A stretch of 64,000 nucleotides of DNA from NCBI GenBank assembly GCA_964035545.1, contig OZ037768.1, forward strand, positions 1,725,501-1,789,500, given 5' to 3'. Positions 34,334 to 58,200 of the stretch are shown piece by piece. The translations under genes and the position numbers were made by a program. The DNA is from Bugula neritina. Lineage: Eukaryota; Bryozoa; Gymnolaemata; Cheilostomatida; Bugulidae. The notes under the pieces were generated by a model, which saw only the letters and a list, made by a program, of their open reading frames with translations, was not told the origin of the DNA and did not search any database. Position 1 is the first letter of the stretch. Each line of letters opens with the position of its first letter.

Positions 34334-35443
34334 TGCATTTTTTGTTATTTTATGTTTTAATCTTGTATTTTTATCGAATCAACAATAGCATAATATTAAT
34401 ATATACAAATTGTACCAAGTTTACATTTGGTCTTACTGATATTTCACTGTCATGTATGTACACAGCAGCTTAAATGTAGGTCAAATGTAGAGTATGTATT
34501 GCACTCTGACATCTATTGAGTTGAAAATGTAAAACAAATTTCAAATGTAATGATTTGAAAAAGAGGTCATTGTTAAGCAGAATATCATGTGCAGGGTTTG
34601 GAACAACTGAAGTAGCAATCTGGTAGACAGGGACACACACACCATGTCTATTCAGGATGCATTAAGGCAGCATTTTGTTAATAATTTATTACTATATTTT
34701 AATAACACTATAACTCAAAAGGATTTTTATGCAGTGCTATAAAAATTGCGCTGTTGAGATTTTTGTATAGTGAACAAATATTGCCTTTAAGAGCAAGAAA
34801 AAGGCTGCTTTCAACTGTAAATATTTTTGTAAGGTAAACTTCTGATGGAATTTTTTCCATTACTGTGTAAGCTCATGGTTGTTCTGTTTTTAAATGTTGC
34901 AGAAAAACTGTTGAATGCAGATTTTGAAACCAGAAATAACATAACACAAGATTCAAAATACTTTATGTGGCATTATTAGCATTATTAATTATGGCAAAAA
35001 CATACACTGAATATAATTACATGCTTCACATTTATCTAGAATTAGTATTATGTTACCACAGTGCTTTTGTCAAAAACACTGTGATTGAATGCTTCCAAAT
35101 CCTCGTTAGGTATCTATTTTTACTTGTAAAGCAACAGAGCACCAAGCATTGCAGCAGCAAATTTCGAATGATTATTCATCAACTTTAAATATATTTGATA
35201 AAAATTATGTTAATAATTATGACTAATAAATGAAATCTATAACCTTCAAATACATTATCAACAGAACTAAATTATGAGACATCATTACTGGCTTAATTAA
35301 GCACTTTCAAAAACAATTAAGTTGCATAATTTCTTCATGTTTTATCAAACCATTGAGCAATTTATATGATTATTTTGCAATTTTTTAAACTTTAAATTTA
35401 TTTTCACACAATTCTCTTAGCAAAGCACTGCAACTAGAAATGT
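34334..35443. other. Convergent 3' region of MAM and channel genes
   Basis: AT-rich DNA between two stop codons on opposite strands. AATAAA on the plus strand lies at 35225, giving a possible 890-nt 3' UTR for the MAM gene. AATAAA on the minus strand lies at 35402-35397, about 40 nt after the channel stop. No other gene is seen. Confidence 0.55.
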
Positions 35444-45628
<10,185 letters not shown>

Positions 45629-47130
45629 TTCTCTGAGGCAGCAGTGAAGCCAGACAGCAGCGACTCTACGACTGTAGCAGAATAAATGATACCCTCCAGA
45701 AGAATGTATATAATATCTCAAGCATTACATAACATCACAAATGGCTGAGATCCACCCCCTTTGCCTCGGTCTCCATTGGCTCAAAGTTACATGACTACAT
45801 GACAGAGGTTAAATGATTTAAAATCTTGCACTGTGCAATCAATTTATAACATTATTATGTTGGAAAAATAGTATGATAATGTAATAACCATATAATTAGT
45901 ATGGAATATAATAGCATGGTGAATACATTTATTCATGTACATAGTACTGGTGTTGTACAGTCATACTAGCTCCATCTGGTTAAGATATGATTGCATAGCT
46001 AGTGGAAGTCAGTGACTACGCTGCCCGGCACCATCTACATTTCCAGCTGGGATAATCATTATAGTAATGGCAGTAATTGTAGAATATATGTACTGTGAAC
46101 TAGCAGTTAGTTAATTCTCCTTCAGTGGAATGACCAGTGAGTGTTGGTTTGAGTAACTTCCGAGCCTCCATGCTAAGGTTTAGCCACATGAAGCCAATAT
46201 CTGCTGCCGCAGCTGTCTGCTGCAATATCTCGTCAGCAGGAATAAAACTCAAGTGACCTATTGCACTTGCCAATGGGTTTAACACCAAGTTATTAGTCTT
46301 TTCATTCCATCGCTTGCAACTTTCCATAATACACGATTGATTGGAACGCAAACACATAAAACTGAAACTTAAAAATTGGACTCACTAAATAGCACTTAGC
46401 CAATTATATTATTACTGCAAACGCTTTTCACAGCTCTATTTTGTCACCTGTGCAAAGTTTCTGTTATTGCGTCTCTTGACAGAACCGTTAATAACACAGA
46501 TTCTTCTTCAGTCCCATAATTTTTATAACCTCAATCTCAAGTGAAAGAAGCTTTTAGGATGACCATTGTTTTAGATTGGCTATAAGCCGCCTCAATCGAT
46601 GTTGGAAACATAAACTGAGAACTTGGCTATAGCACAAAGTGCTCTTCCTCCCCCCCCCTCCCCCAACAGCTCTTTAGGATGTTAAACCTAACACAGTATT
46701 CACTACTTAGGCTAGCCTCAGGACCCCATAATGTAAACAGCTATTACTGCGCTATAGTGTGTGAGCTGTGAGCATGCGCAGCCTTTCTGTCTATTAGCCG
46801 TCTGCTGTCAATTAAAACCATGTGTAGTTAGTTCAGTATACAGTGACAACTGCATGCTCACATGACACGCTGAGTCATGATTAAACAGAAATAACTATTA
46901 TAGCATTGATATAACAAATGTAACTTAGAAAAGCAAGGCTGCGTTATTTTACTGTACAATTAGTATGATATATTGTATAGTAACATTGCTTTCAGATTTG
47001 CTTCTTTATGTCTTATAGGTATTCTGAGCTCTGTGTAGTTTTAGAATGATTTGACCATTGTCCCAGTTATTTAGGTTATACACCTCCATTGCATGTCTAG
47101 CTACTATCTACGTACGAACCTATGGTATGG
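45629..47130. other. Intergenic, upstream of channel gene
   Basis: AT-rich DNA with the channel promoter. A minus-strand open frame at 46357-46100 (85 codons, MESCKRWNEKTNNLVLN onward) has unusually balanced composition but no recognisable domain. A second C-rich tract lies at about 46650-46665. Confidence 0.4.
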
Positions 47131-47134
47131 TATG

Positions 47135-47332
47135 GTGCTCATATGGGTTTATAAGCACCATCCCTGTGAGAATCTAATTGGGCTAAGGACTTATTCACTT
47201 TTACGGCAAAAGATCAATTATGACTAAATGCTTTTCCTAACATCACCAGCAACCTTTCCCTGGGATTCAAACCATTAACTTATGTTTACTAAATGAATGA
47301 TCTAACCCCTAGGCCAGGGCTGCTAGTTTATG
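47135..47332 (-). mobile_element. SINE-like copy with tRNA-related head
   Basis: On the minus strand it starts near 47330 with a tRNA-like stretch (B-box-like GGTTTGAATCCC, from 47262-47275). Then comes a body containing TGATGTTAGGAAA. The body is shared with copies at 55345-55450 and 59080-59282. Confidence 0.6.
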
Positions 47333-47498
47333 CTATTAAAAAATAAAGTTATAAGAGCTGAAATACTGTAAGATATTGAGCAGATAACCCCCAAACCCCT
47401 CCCCCTTGCTTCTGAACAATTATAAGCTGCATACTTTGCACTAAGTTAGTTCAAAACAATTTAACTGATTCAGTATTGACATAATCTAATTTAATGCA

Positions 47499-47717
47499 TC
47501 ACTTTATGCTAGTCGTGAATGTTACAGCTGCTCTTCCATCACTAACAGTCTTTGTTGCTGTTTCCTGGCATGCTATGTCCACATTGCACTGTCCAACTCT
47601 ACAACTTTCACTGGGCAAACAACTCCTTAAACTGCAGTAGCATTTGTTGCCTAGCAACTCAGTTCTGTTGATTGACTTATAGATATGACTCAGATTGGAT
47701 GGAATAACCCTGCACAT
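47499..47717 (-). other. Cysteine-rich open frame, unassigned
   Basis: A 72-codon minus-strand frame has six cysteines within about 30 residues (GNKCYCSLRSCLP, SCRVGQCNVDIAC). An acceptor-like TTGCTAG lies just before GGCAAC. It may be a lone or final exon of a small secreted protein, or chance. No family is assigned. Confidence 0.25.
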
Positions 47718-50052
47718 TCACAAAGATATCCGCAAGCATAGGGCAATCTTTCCTGTGAGAAAGGCAGACCTAAAACCGGGAGATATTAAATTGGGTGCTA
47801 AGATAAAAGCATTTTATATGAAAATTAACTTGAATTGTTACCCTTATAGCTTGATTAAAATGTGTCAATGCAATAAAAGTAATTGTAATCATGAAAAAAT
47901 TTAATAAAGCCTGTGTTCTAGATTAAAAAATTAGCAAAAGAATTATGTTCTCTTGAGCATTTCAACCCAAAGCCGAAATACATTAAAAATCCTGAGGAAT
48001 AAAAGCTTTTGACAAAAAATTGTCACTGCACTCAAATGTGCCATAGCTACTCTTTAAATATAGAACCTGTTTAGGTAACTATAATTATATTGTATATATA
48101 TTTAAATCTTTATCTGTTGAGGTTTCACATTGCTGGTCTGAATTTAAAGTTTAGAAACTTGAATATTTCATATAGTAGGTGTGGCTTGTTTAGATACTAA
48201 CATTTGGTAGGCACGGCTTGTTTAGACACAACATTATTTTTAGAACACAGGTTTCATTGAATTAATGCATGTACATATTATGTTGATAATTCATAACATG
48301 TTTTAGGTGCTTGCCTTCCTATGGTTACTATATTTACAACTAAAAACTCAAGAGTTAAATATTATAGTCTAGTTTAATAGCTTGTACACTGCGTTATAAA
48401 CATTGCATTGTATTTTATTAATTTAGTTTACCAATTTTTATCATATTTCTTCCATAGCATAATTTGTCAAGTGAGTAAAATAAGAAGTGCTACGCAATGG
48501 AAAGTGGTTAAAGCTTACAAAATACTTAACAATGACAGCTAGGTTTGGTATATTGTTATAGAACACCATCAAAATATAACTAACATGCTATAAATAAAGC
48601 CGTATTTTAGATGACAATATAAATATTTCTAAGTTTATTGTAATAGCCATCCTGGCTGTTTAATGTGACCAGGGATCATAGGAACCACCCGTTTGCAAAC
48701 TATAAAACTTTTGCTCCCATTAGGAATTGAACCACAGACCTCCAGCTTGCAAACCTACTAGCACGTTAACCACTACACCACAGAGACTACTGGGTAACCT
48801 CGGCACTAAACGTACTCAATTTATTGTAAAGAATTTATATCAACCTTTATATTATATTTGATACTAAAAACGTAGACACTATAACTGTATAGCAAATTAT
48901 TCAACATTTATAACTCGTAACATTAAAACAAAGAATATTGTTTATAACAACAGTGTTGGTTTGAGCTAAAACTTTTATTACAAGGCACAGAACTTATAGA
49001 AGGCATTTTTTAACAAAGTAAAAGTAAAATTAAAATGTTTTGATGCGTCATTAATCGGGTGGCACTAACGCTCAGGAAAATATGTTTGAAAATTTGCTCT
49101 CACTAATTCTGAAATGTACAATTATAGTATGATTTACAATTGAGACATTAAAACATACTATAGCAACATAGCAACTTGGAGGTTATACTACATACATAGC
49201 TTTACTTACATCAAAATATGATGAATTCTGTTTAATGTATAATACGCTTTGTATAATATTAACATACATTTGTATCAGTTGAAACATTATGCCACATGAT
49301 TAGCTATTCACAGTGGCAGCCTTTTGCATCTTTGGAAAATGAAAGTAAATAAAACATTGAAAACCAGTGAACCTGTCAATTTAAATCTAAACCTTTGTTT
49401 TACACTGTGAATTAGTCAGTAACCAGATATGTGATTCAGATAACCAATAATCAATTGATTTATTGAACAGGTTTGTGTACTCTGTTGATGCCTCCATTAT
49501 GTCTAAGCTTTACGTTTTATTATACATATCTAATTCCCTTAGTTAATTATTCCAATTTATAGGTGTTATGCTATACACATGATATCTTTTGAGAGAACAC
49601 AAATAATGATATTTAACACGAAATCATTTATTTCGGTGTAATGTTTATTTATATAGCGAATAGCATTATGAACTCTACTGGGGGGATATTAGGCACGGTC
49701 GATATTGATCTATTATATAGATATACATGGATTGCCCTTAATACAAAAAGAGAGAAAAGAAGTAAGTAGACATTAAATATTTGTTTTGAAAATACTAATA
49801 TATCATGTTCGTGTTAAGTTGTAAGATATTGGATTACGTTGCTATTGATAGAGTGCATTGATGTTGTTAACGTGATTTATGATAACAACATCCACTCATT
49901 GAAACAAAAATAATCTCATGAATAGTGGAACATAATGAGTTGGTGATAAGCATTGTGCTGAGTTAATTGCAAGTTATGTATACGCTGCCATTAGCTCTAT
50001 CGGTCAGATTTTACTTTGAAAGGCAGCAGTGGGCCGAGTAGGCTGTTACATA
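47718..50052. other. Long intergenic region
   Basis: Very AT-rich, with a SINE-like element at 48640-48815. No coding signature or RNA gene is otherwise seen. The promoter of the ankyrin gene should lie at its right end. Confidence 0.5.
48640..48815 (-). mobile_element. tRNA-derived SINE-like element
   Basis: The minus strand reads TGGTGTAGTGGTTAACGTGC (A box) and GGTTCAATTCC (B box) at the expected spacing, ending in a unique body toward 48640. The acceptor arm is not conserved and there is no terminator, so it is probably a SINE rather than a tRNA gene. Confidence 0.7.
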
Positions 50053-53000
50053 ATGGAGTGGTTTATGTCAGATGATTTATTCGGGATCAACCAGATATAT
50101 GTGGGGAGATTTTTCACTGAGGTTAGTTAGTACTACTAGTGCAATATAGTATTGCTAGTGTAATATAGTATTGCTAGTGTAATATAGTATTGTTAGTGTA
50201 ATATAGTATTGCTAGTGTAATATAGTAAATTACTAGTGTAATATAGTATTGCTAGTGCAATATAGTATTTTTAGTGTAATATAGTATTGCTAGTGCAATA
50301 TAGTATTGCTAGTGTAATATAGTATTACTAGTGTAATATAGTATTGCTAGTGTAATATAGTATTGCTAGTGTAATATAGTAAATTACTAGTGTAATATAG
50401 TATTGCTAAGGTGTTGTTACCATTAACATCATTACTTAGTTCTGTAGTATTATAAAACAGAGTGTGACTTCAGTGTTTACAGCTAGTAACTGAAAAAACA
50501 TAGCCTGTACAAATTAACAATTTTATTAAAGAAAAGTCCTAAATATGCACACCTGTACAATATTGTAAGAAATAGTAAATACAAAGTGAAATACAACTAA
50601 TATATGAATTAATACTTTTCATATTCTTTTAATATTTTGCACTTAGATATTGGAATTTGCTGCTACACTAAAGTAACATGGCTTCGATAATCTTAGAGAG
50701 TAAATATTTTATAGGAAGTTCTCCAGATTGTATTTTGCAAGATATGGAGCGCCTACATAATAAAGACATATTTATCTAAACTGCTAGCTGTACATTTTAT
50801 GTTTGAGATTGCTTTTGTAATAGTCTGGAGTTTTTCTTATAAGTACAGACTAGCATGTAACCATGCAATCTCATGCTACTTTAGCGACTCCACTTTGCTG
50901 TAAAGGAAGGAGACATAGATGAGGCCGAGGAACTGCTGGAAGAACCAGGCGCTGACATAAACTGCTGCTACGTGAGTGTTGCTGCTTAGTATAATATGTT
51001 AGACATTTTCTAATCTTTGTGTATGGTTTGATATTTAGCAATTGCTAGCTATTAGTTGCTAGTTGCTAGTTGTTAGTTGGTAGTTGCTAGTGGCTAGTTG
51101 CTAGTTGCTAGTTGTTAGTTGTTAGTTGGTAGTAACTGCAGTTAATAAAATGATTAATATATTATATTATAGCCGCAGAGGTGTTTAGTTTCATTTTGTT
51201 ATAAAGCAGGTTGAAATTGAAAACAATCATGAAAAGCGTTTACTAAGTTAGCTCTGAAGTACTTATTTTTAAAGACGGGAAGTTAAAACCCACTTGACCT
51301 TGAAAGGTTGACCCTGTATCCAATCTATGTAATGTGTTCAATAGGCCAGCCTCTCTTTACAGAAAGGTTTCTGTTGACAATGCAACTTGTATAGAATGAG
51401 TGTAGAGGCAAATCCTTAAATTCCCTTCTCTCAAAATATTAAGTTTAACACATAACATGCGTATATAAACTAGCATTGTCGCTATAATGTAGTGAGAAGT
51501 TATTTTTAAAAAGCAGCAGCTTATAGAAATGTAGATATATAAAATAAATAAAGTACAATGTAATAAGTGCTATACAATTTTTCTTATAATGTTTGTCTAA
51601 ATACACTGTTGGCCTGTAGTTAACAAAGTAAAAATACTGTTGTGGCTTTGGTGTGTGAGATAAATATTTATTGTAGTTTATAGCAGACTGAAAGAAATAG
51701 CGATAAGTATAAGAACCATGGCTTCAAAATAAAATCCTTCAGCACAGTCATATGTGATCCTTTTACTTTAAATTAATCTTAAATAGAATAAAATTAAATT
51801 TGTCTCAGTAACTGTATTCTTGCAATGTAAAAGCCAGCTTTATATACATGGATATATGTATTGTTCTTTCACAGGTTATAATAAAACTTCACATAAAGTA
51901 TGAATAAAATTCAGTTTTATTCTTAACTTCAGTCTGTTAACACAGAATATGAAATCTTTAAGCGATTCCTCTGCATTACTAATACAACTGCATACTAGAA
52001 TAAAACAAATAATGGCTGTTTAATTTCTCATTTGTTAGTTTGGAGAAAACCTGCTATGGACAGCAATTATGAACAAGCAAGAAGAAATGGCGAGGTTTCT
52101 CATAGACAATGGAATTGATACAACCTTCAGATCTTGCAGAATAGTAAGTTTATGCAGCTTTTTTTGGTAGTATTTAACTATAAAATAATACTATGCTACA
52201 CATTTGTTAAGTATGCATGATTGAGAAAAAGTAAAGAATAGGAGTTGTCCTCCAAATTATTGCAGTTTCTGACAAAACAACTCTAGAGTTTAAAATAAAG
52301 TTCTTTTAATATAAAAGCAAATACATAGCTTCAAAAAATAAATTACACTTTCAATAATATTTTTTTGCTTCTTTGAAATATTGTAATATATAAATTGCTT
52401 TCAAGCATGGAACTGTTTAACTAGTGCTAGTGATAATGCTGCAAGGGGTTGCAGGGTATGACAACTCTAAGCAAAGGCAGAGATATAACTTTGAATAATG
52501 CTCTCAATCGTTTTGAAAGCTCTAAACTCTGTGTTGCAGGAACTTCGGGAAGATGAAGATGAAGAAATAAAAGATGAGAAATTTCAAAAGAAGCACAAAG
52601 TTACGATAAACCTACCTAGCAACATACCTGACAATTCACCTGACAATTTACCTGACAATTTACCTGAAAACCTACCTAGCAACAATAAACTAACAACAAA
52701 ATCGCATGAGATCGAAGGAAGTGATGATGCAATAGTAACAGCAACAGCAGATGTATTTGTGATCAACTGCAGACAGCTAGCTTATGAGAAAGAGATGTTG
52801 GATATAGTGAATCTAATAGACTACAAGCAAGGCTGTCTACTACGTACACTCAAGCCCCCTAACCATCCAGTACGATTGATCAAGTCAGCCAGAGTTGCAA
52901 ATAACGCTGCCGACATCGCCCTACCCCCTGACAAAGCTGGAAGGAGCTCCGCTAACATACACAGGAGAAAATACAGAAAAGCAAGAGAAAAGCATAACTT

Positions 53001-53565
53001 AATTATACCATCATCAACAGGACGTCATCTGGGAAGAGAAATAAGACAGGAGGAAACAATTACGAACATTAGTCAAGTTCCACTGCTAGACGCAGCGTAC
53101 CAGCAAGATGTAGTAGCTAAACGGAAGGCGTCTGCTGCGATATTAGCAACTAAAAATAGACACGTGTTTAGTTCATTCAATGATTATGACTCACACAATA
53201 AACCAAGACAGAACAGTGCAATGATACGCTTGACTAAAGCAGCATTGATGAGGCAACGAGCTGCCTCTGCTGCTTCGACAGCTGACGAGCAACAATTAAC
53301 GTTGCGTCATCCAGAAAGTGTTGAAACCTCACCACGTGTCACCACACCTGGTCTCCGAGCAGACTATGACCGCAGAGTCAAGTCAAGGTCGTTTGTCGAT
53401 GCTCCAGCAAGGCCAGTGAGCTACAAGCCTTCCCCGACTAGTTACGGTAACCACTTGCCATTTAGACGCAAACCTCCTCTTCCTGCATACAGCAAGTTTG
53501 TAGGAAACGTGCTGAAGAGGTCCCTGCATTGCTATCAACACAGCACTGCACACGCTCTACACTAG
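50053..53565 (+). CDS. Ankyrin-repeat protein with long disordered basic C-terminus
   Basis: Four exons in phase 0: 50053-50121, 50885-50971, 52039-52143 and 52540-53565, predicting 428 aa. Residues of about 24-90 form two ankyrin repeats: LHFAVKEGDIDEAEELLEE then GADIN, and LLWTAIMNKQEEMARFLIDN then GID. The remainder is encoded by one exon. It has an acidic stretch (EDEDEEIKDE), a short PDNLPDNLPENLPSN repeat, and a long basic, Ser/Arg/Lys-rich region with no globular motif. An acceptor at about 52456 would hit a stop, so 52540 is chosen. AATAAA lies at 53804. I do not recognise an orthologue; a scaffold or cytoplasmic role is only a family-based guess. Confidence 0.8.
50122..50410 (+). repeat. 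19-bp minisatellite at ankyrin-gene intron 1 start
   Basis: About 14 copies of TAGTGTAATATAGTATTGC begin within 15 bp of the donor at 50122, some with an AAATTAC insertion. Confidence 0.9.
51050..51135 (+). repeat. 7-bp tandem repeat in ankyrin-gene intron 2
   Basis: Heptamers GCTAGTT, GTTAGTT and GGTAGTT are repeated about eleven times, 80 bp after the donor at 50972. Confidence 0.85.
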
Positions 53566-54962
53566 TTCCGATAAAACTGTGCGTATAATGTGTACTAGCT
53601 GCAGGGAATGTGGGGAATGTGATACAATACTGAATATAAATGTATGTATATTATATAATATATATAATTTATACCATATAATATATATTATGTACAATAT
53701 TGTGTATATATTATATAATATACGTGCATATACATTATACATAGTGTTTATCAGCCTATTGAGGCTGATTTAAACTAGTTTAACAAATTTATTCAATATT
53801 GTTAATAAATAATCACTATTTCATATTTTCAGAAAAATTTAATAAATAGTGTTATTTGTTTCACAAATCAGAGCCAGGTTATTAATAAGGAAAACTTCCC
53901 CAATTGTTTTAACCTAAAGTTAAAGTTTTAAAATTTGTATAGGCAAACGCAATAAATGATATTACTATATTACATAATACAGCATTGTCTTATATACATG
54001 TATGTTAAAAAATATGAATAATTTATTATTACGTTGATTCTGGTTTCCATACAAATTGCTGCAAATGCACAAGTTTATTAGAATAAAGTTTGTCAGCTAG
54101 GCCTGGACTACATACACTGTGAGACTATTATTAAGTCGGATAGTACCGCCCCAACTTCCTGTAAAAACTTTTATATAATTGTAAAGTTTTCAACTATCTG
54201 ATTCTAATCTGTATATTCTATAATATAAAGAAACAACAAACTGAAAGATATATATATATATATCTATGTAATGATATTGCATAATAAATTGATGGACCAC
54301 TTTTGCTCTGCATATCATTGGATTTATTTTTCTAAGGCACACACCTTTATCTGGGGTAAATTTAATTATTGTCAAAATATAGAATAGTATTGAAAAGTGC
54401 TAAAAATCTTCTTTCCTCTTGCCTCAAAGAAGGTAATAACGTATGTTGCATTTGAATTCAAGGCAGCAGTAATTAAAAATGTACTAACACTATAAACTAT
54501 ATGCTAAAACTATTTATCTATCAAAGGAAGACAACTCCAACAAGCAATTCATATTATATATATTACACAGGCGGCTATTGTGATGGTTTACAATGAGCAC
54601 TTACAATGTTTAGATATTGAGAAACTCAAGTAGAGTATAGCTGCTCAACATTGATTGAAGTAATCATTCAATTACACTCGTTGAGATACGAATAAAAGAC
54701 TAATGAAATCATCTGTAGTGTCAACTGTGTATCCCAGCCACTCACCGCCCCTGCTGAGCAATTCCAGCCTATCAAAATTCCACAATGACATGAGAATAAA
54801 AATATTCTAATGATGGCGGACATAATTTGTTTGTGTAATTACAATTAGATGTCGTTGTCTCTGTTGTGTCCATCGTAATTTTATCATCTGAATGCTTAGC
54901 AGTTGATAATTATTTAGAAATTTGAACGCTTGTCACTCACATGTCGTGAGTAGATTTCTAAG
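53566..54962. other. Spacer between ankyrin and Rx genes
   Basis: It holds the ankyrin-gene 3' UTR (AATAAA at 53804), AT-rich low-complexity DNA at 53640-53740 and the Rx promoter. No coding sequence is seen. Confidence 0.5.
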
Positions 54963-55188
54963 ATGGATTGTTTTGGGATCCCGAGTAGTCAGTCAAAGCA
55001 TAGCATAGTCAACTTACTGGGAATAGAGTCTGGAGGGAGGGCAGCCACAGCCACCGCACTAACTTCTGGAAATAAAAAGAGAAAGTCTAAACAGAGGAAA
55101 AGAAAGTTGCCAGCAACTGGTAAATATAGCAAACTCTTACACTGTGTCATTTGTATATTTGCAATATGATATATATAATAATATATTG

Positions 55189-55270
<82 letters not shown>

Positions 55271-58200
55271 TATATTATATAATATATAACATGTATGCAA
55301 TATAATATATTATATAAAACAAATCCACATGAGATTTTATAGTCACCAGTACTGTGAGAAACCGTGATGGTAATGTTTTTGGGCTAAAGACTTGTTTCTA
55401 GTGTGGTTCAGGTGCAACTGGATTCCCTTCCTAACATCACCACTGGTGTTTTTAAGTTCCTTTCACATAAACTACTATCTACTGATATTTGATATATAAT
55501 ATATAGCCAGTTGTCATGTAGTATTACACAGCACACACCTATAAAGGAATGTCAATAACAATATTAACATATTTGTAATATAATTCCATCTATTTACACT
55601 AATTATACATTATTTGTTACATGTCATGTTTTAAATGTAGCAGATTATTCTACTCTTGAACAAGTCATAATGCATTCTTATATTAGTATGAGTTAAAGTA
55701 CATTTACTCCCCACTGCCGGTAGTGCTAATTGATCTCTGTTGTATGATCTTTGCAAAATGGCATAAAATTTAGAAAACTGAGGAATAGTATAGCAAAAAT
55801 ATATAATAGATAGCAAATAGTTTGACAAGAAATGTTTTGTTGATGCCAAATGTCAAATGCAATCATATCAAGATTATTTAAGCCAGTGTCAGCAAAGCCT
55901 GGATCTTTTATATAGAAAGAAACATTTCTTTTGCTAATAATAAAATTTATCTTTCAACTCCCTAAACTGAGGACATGTCTATACAACAAGTCCACCAGAT
56001 TCAGCAGTTGTGTCCTCTTTATAACTTATAACTTGTAAACTGCTAAACGTCTTCCTATAAATTTTTGTTTCCAAATAATACAAATTTTATAAATTGTATT
56101 CTTTCTAATAGACAATGACACCAAAAAAGCTGCATATTCCGAATCGGAAAATGAAATGAAGTCAAGAGAAGACAACTTGAGAAGTAAGAAACATCGGAGA
56201 AATAGAACCACTTTTACCACATACCAATTGCATGAGTTGGAGAGGTGAGTAGTAAGCATAGTGCTTTTAGAAAAGTGAGTAGTAAGCATGGTGCTTATAC
56301 AGAGCTGAGTAGTAAGCATGGTGCTTATACAGAGCTGAGTAGTAAGCATAATGCTTATAGAGAGGTGAGTAGTAAGCATGATGCTTATAGAGAGATGAGT
56401 AGTAAGCATAATGCTTATAGAGAGGTGAGTAGTAAGCATGATGCTTATAGAGAGGTGAGTAGTAAGCATGATGCTTATAGAGAAGTGAGTAGTAAGCATG
56501 ATGCTTATAGAGAGGTGAGTAGTAAGCATGATGCTTATAGAGAGGTGAGTAGTAAGCATGATGCTTATAGAGAGGTGAGTAGTAAGCATGATGCTGTTAT
56601 AGAGAGGTGAGTAGTAAGCATGATGCTTATAGAGAGGTGAGTAGTAAGCATGATGCTGTTATAGAGAGGTGAGTAGTAAGCATGATGCTATTAGGGTTCA
56701 AGCCATTACCATACACGCATGTAGCGTAGTGGCAATTGCCAAATACTACTTTCACAATAAATCAGAACTATTGAAAATAAAACTCTTGCAATGGTAAAAG
56801 ACTATTCACTAATACTACTGTATCAAAAAGGTTAAATAATTCAATCGGTTTTTATTTACCATTAAAAATTTGTGTACTAAATTTTCTGTTTTTTTTTCAG
56901 TTCATGTTGCTGCTATCAAATGCTTCCATCAAGTATTAAAAATTATTGCATAACAGAGGGCAGCAACAAACTTACTAATAAACACATGAATTAACACATA
57001 ATGTACCAGCAGCTTACATAACATCCTTCAAATTTTCTGACAATTAATTCTTTACAAGTATTATGACAAGAGCTTTATTATTGTCCTTATATTTCCTGTA
57101 TAAATATGATTATTCAATATGGGACATTGTTTTCAGAGCATTTGACAACAGTCATTATCCCGATGTGTACAGCAGAGAAGAAATAGCAGTGAAAGTTGAT
57201 CTACCAGAAGTTCGAGTTCAAGTGAGTGAATTTACCATATTAACTTTGCATTTAATGTTTAATACTTTACCGTGTACCTTAGTGATATCGCAGGGAGCAT
57301 AAATCCTAATAAAAAATATAAATTATCTTCTTGCAGAAAAGCTAAATAATGACTATTTGCAAGAAATATGATTTAGTATTTCTATATTTGTTAATTTTAC
57401 TGGCGTATTACAAAAGTTTTAATACAAGTAAAGTTATAAGAAAGCCACAGTTGTATTACAATCTGAATTATTTTAAGCAATTTCAAAATTCTCCCGATAT
57501 TATATAAAAAGAAATAAAGTTTGAGTGTTGAATCTATAACTTAATCTCTAATTTAGTTAAAGTTCCAAATCTCACTACATATTCCTCGTGTCACATAATG
57601 ACACGAATCACCTTTTCCTGGACTTTATATATAATAATACAATTATTATATATTAATAGTTTGATATTCTATGAGTGTTGAGCATAAATGTGAACAAAGT
57701 TTCATTCTATTAAACGCAAGCAGCCTGACATCAATTGAATTAGGAGTAAACAGTATAAATATAGCATGCTAGCTGTGGAGTAATTCATACACACCCCAAC
57801 ATCTTATTTAAGACTATAAAGAGATAATTACAGGCTTAAAGCTTTAATAAACACAAGCAAAGGTATTTTCAGGTATTATATTTAAACATGAAAGTTCAAC
57901 GTAAAAGTGTGCTAGCAATTACAATAAATAAAATTATAAATTTACCCACGATTCTTAGCATAGAATGATTGGATAATTATAGCTAATTATTGCAGCATTG
58001 TCACACAACAGCCAATAAAAGCATCTTCAAAGCTGAGTGCACTGTATCTATGTATAACTAGGTATATAATTGTGGCTGTACACTACATACTTCTGATATA
58101 AATTACCATGAATTGATTTGCTTGTAATTTTCGAATTTGCTTCTAGTTATAATAGCTAATTGAGAATGTAAAGCAACATGCAGTGACCAATTGCCAACTG

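Noticed and set aside
46100-46357. 85-codon minus frame as a real gene
   Set aside because: Composition is protein-like, but there is no domain, signal peptide or supporting exon; kept only as a note in the intergenic entry.
48720-48790. Functional tRNA gene on the minus strand
   Set aside because: A and B boxes are present but the acceptor stem is not paired and there is no T-run terminator at the right place; a SINE head fits better.
56026-56589. 187-codon antisense MLTTHLSIS repeat frame
   Set aside because: Antisense of the Rx intron 2 donor array, with no independent coding evidence.
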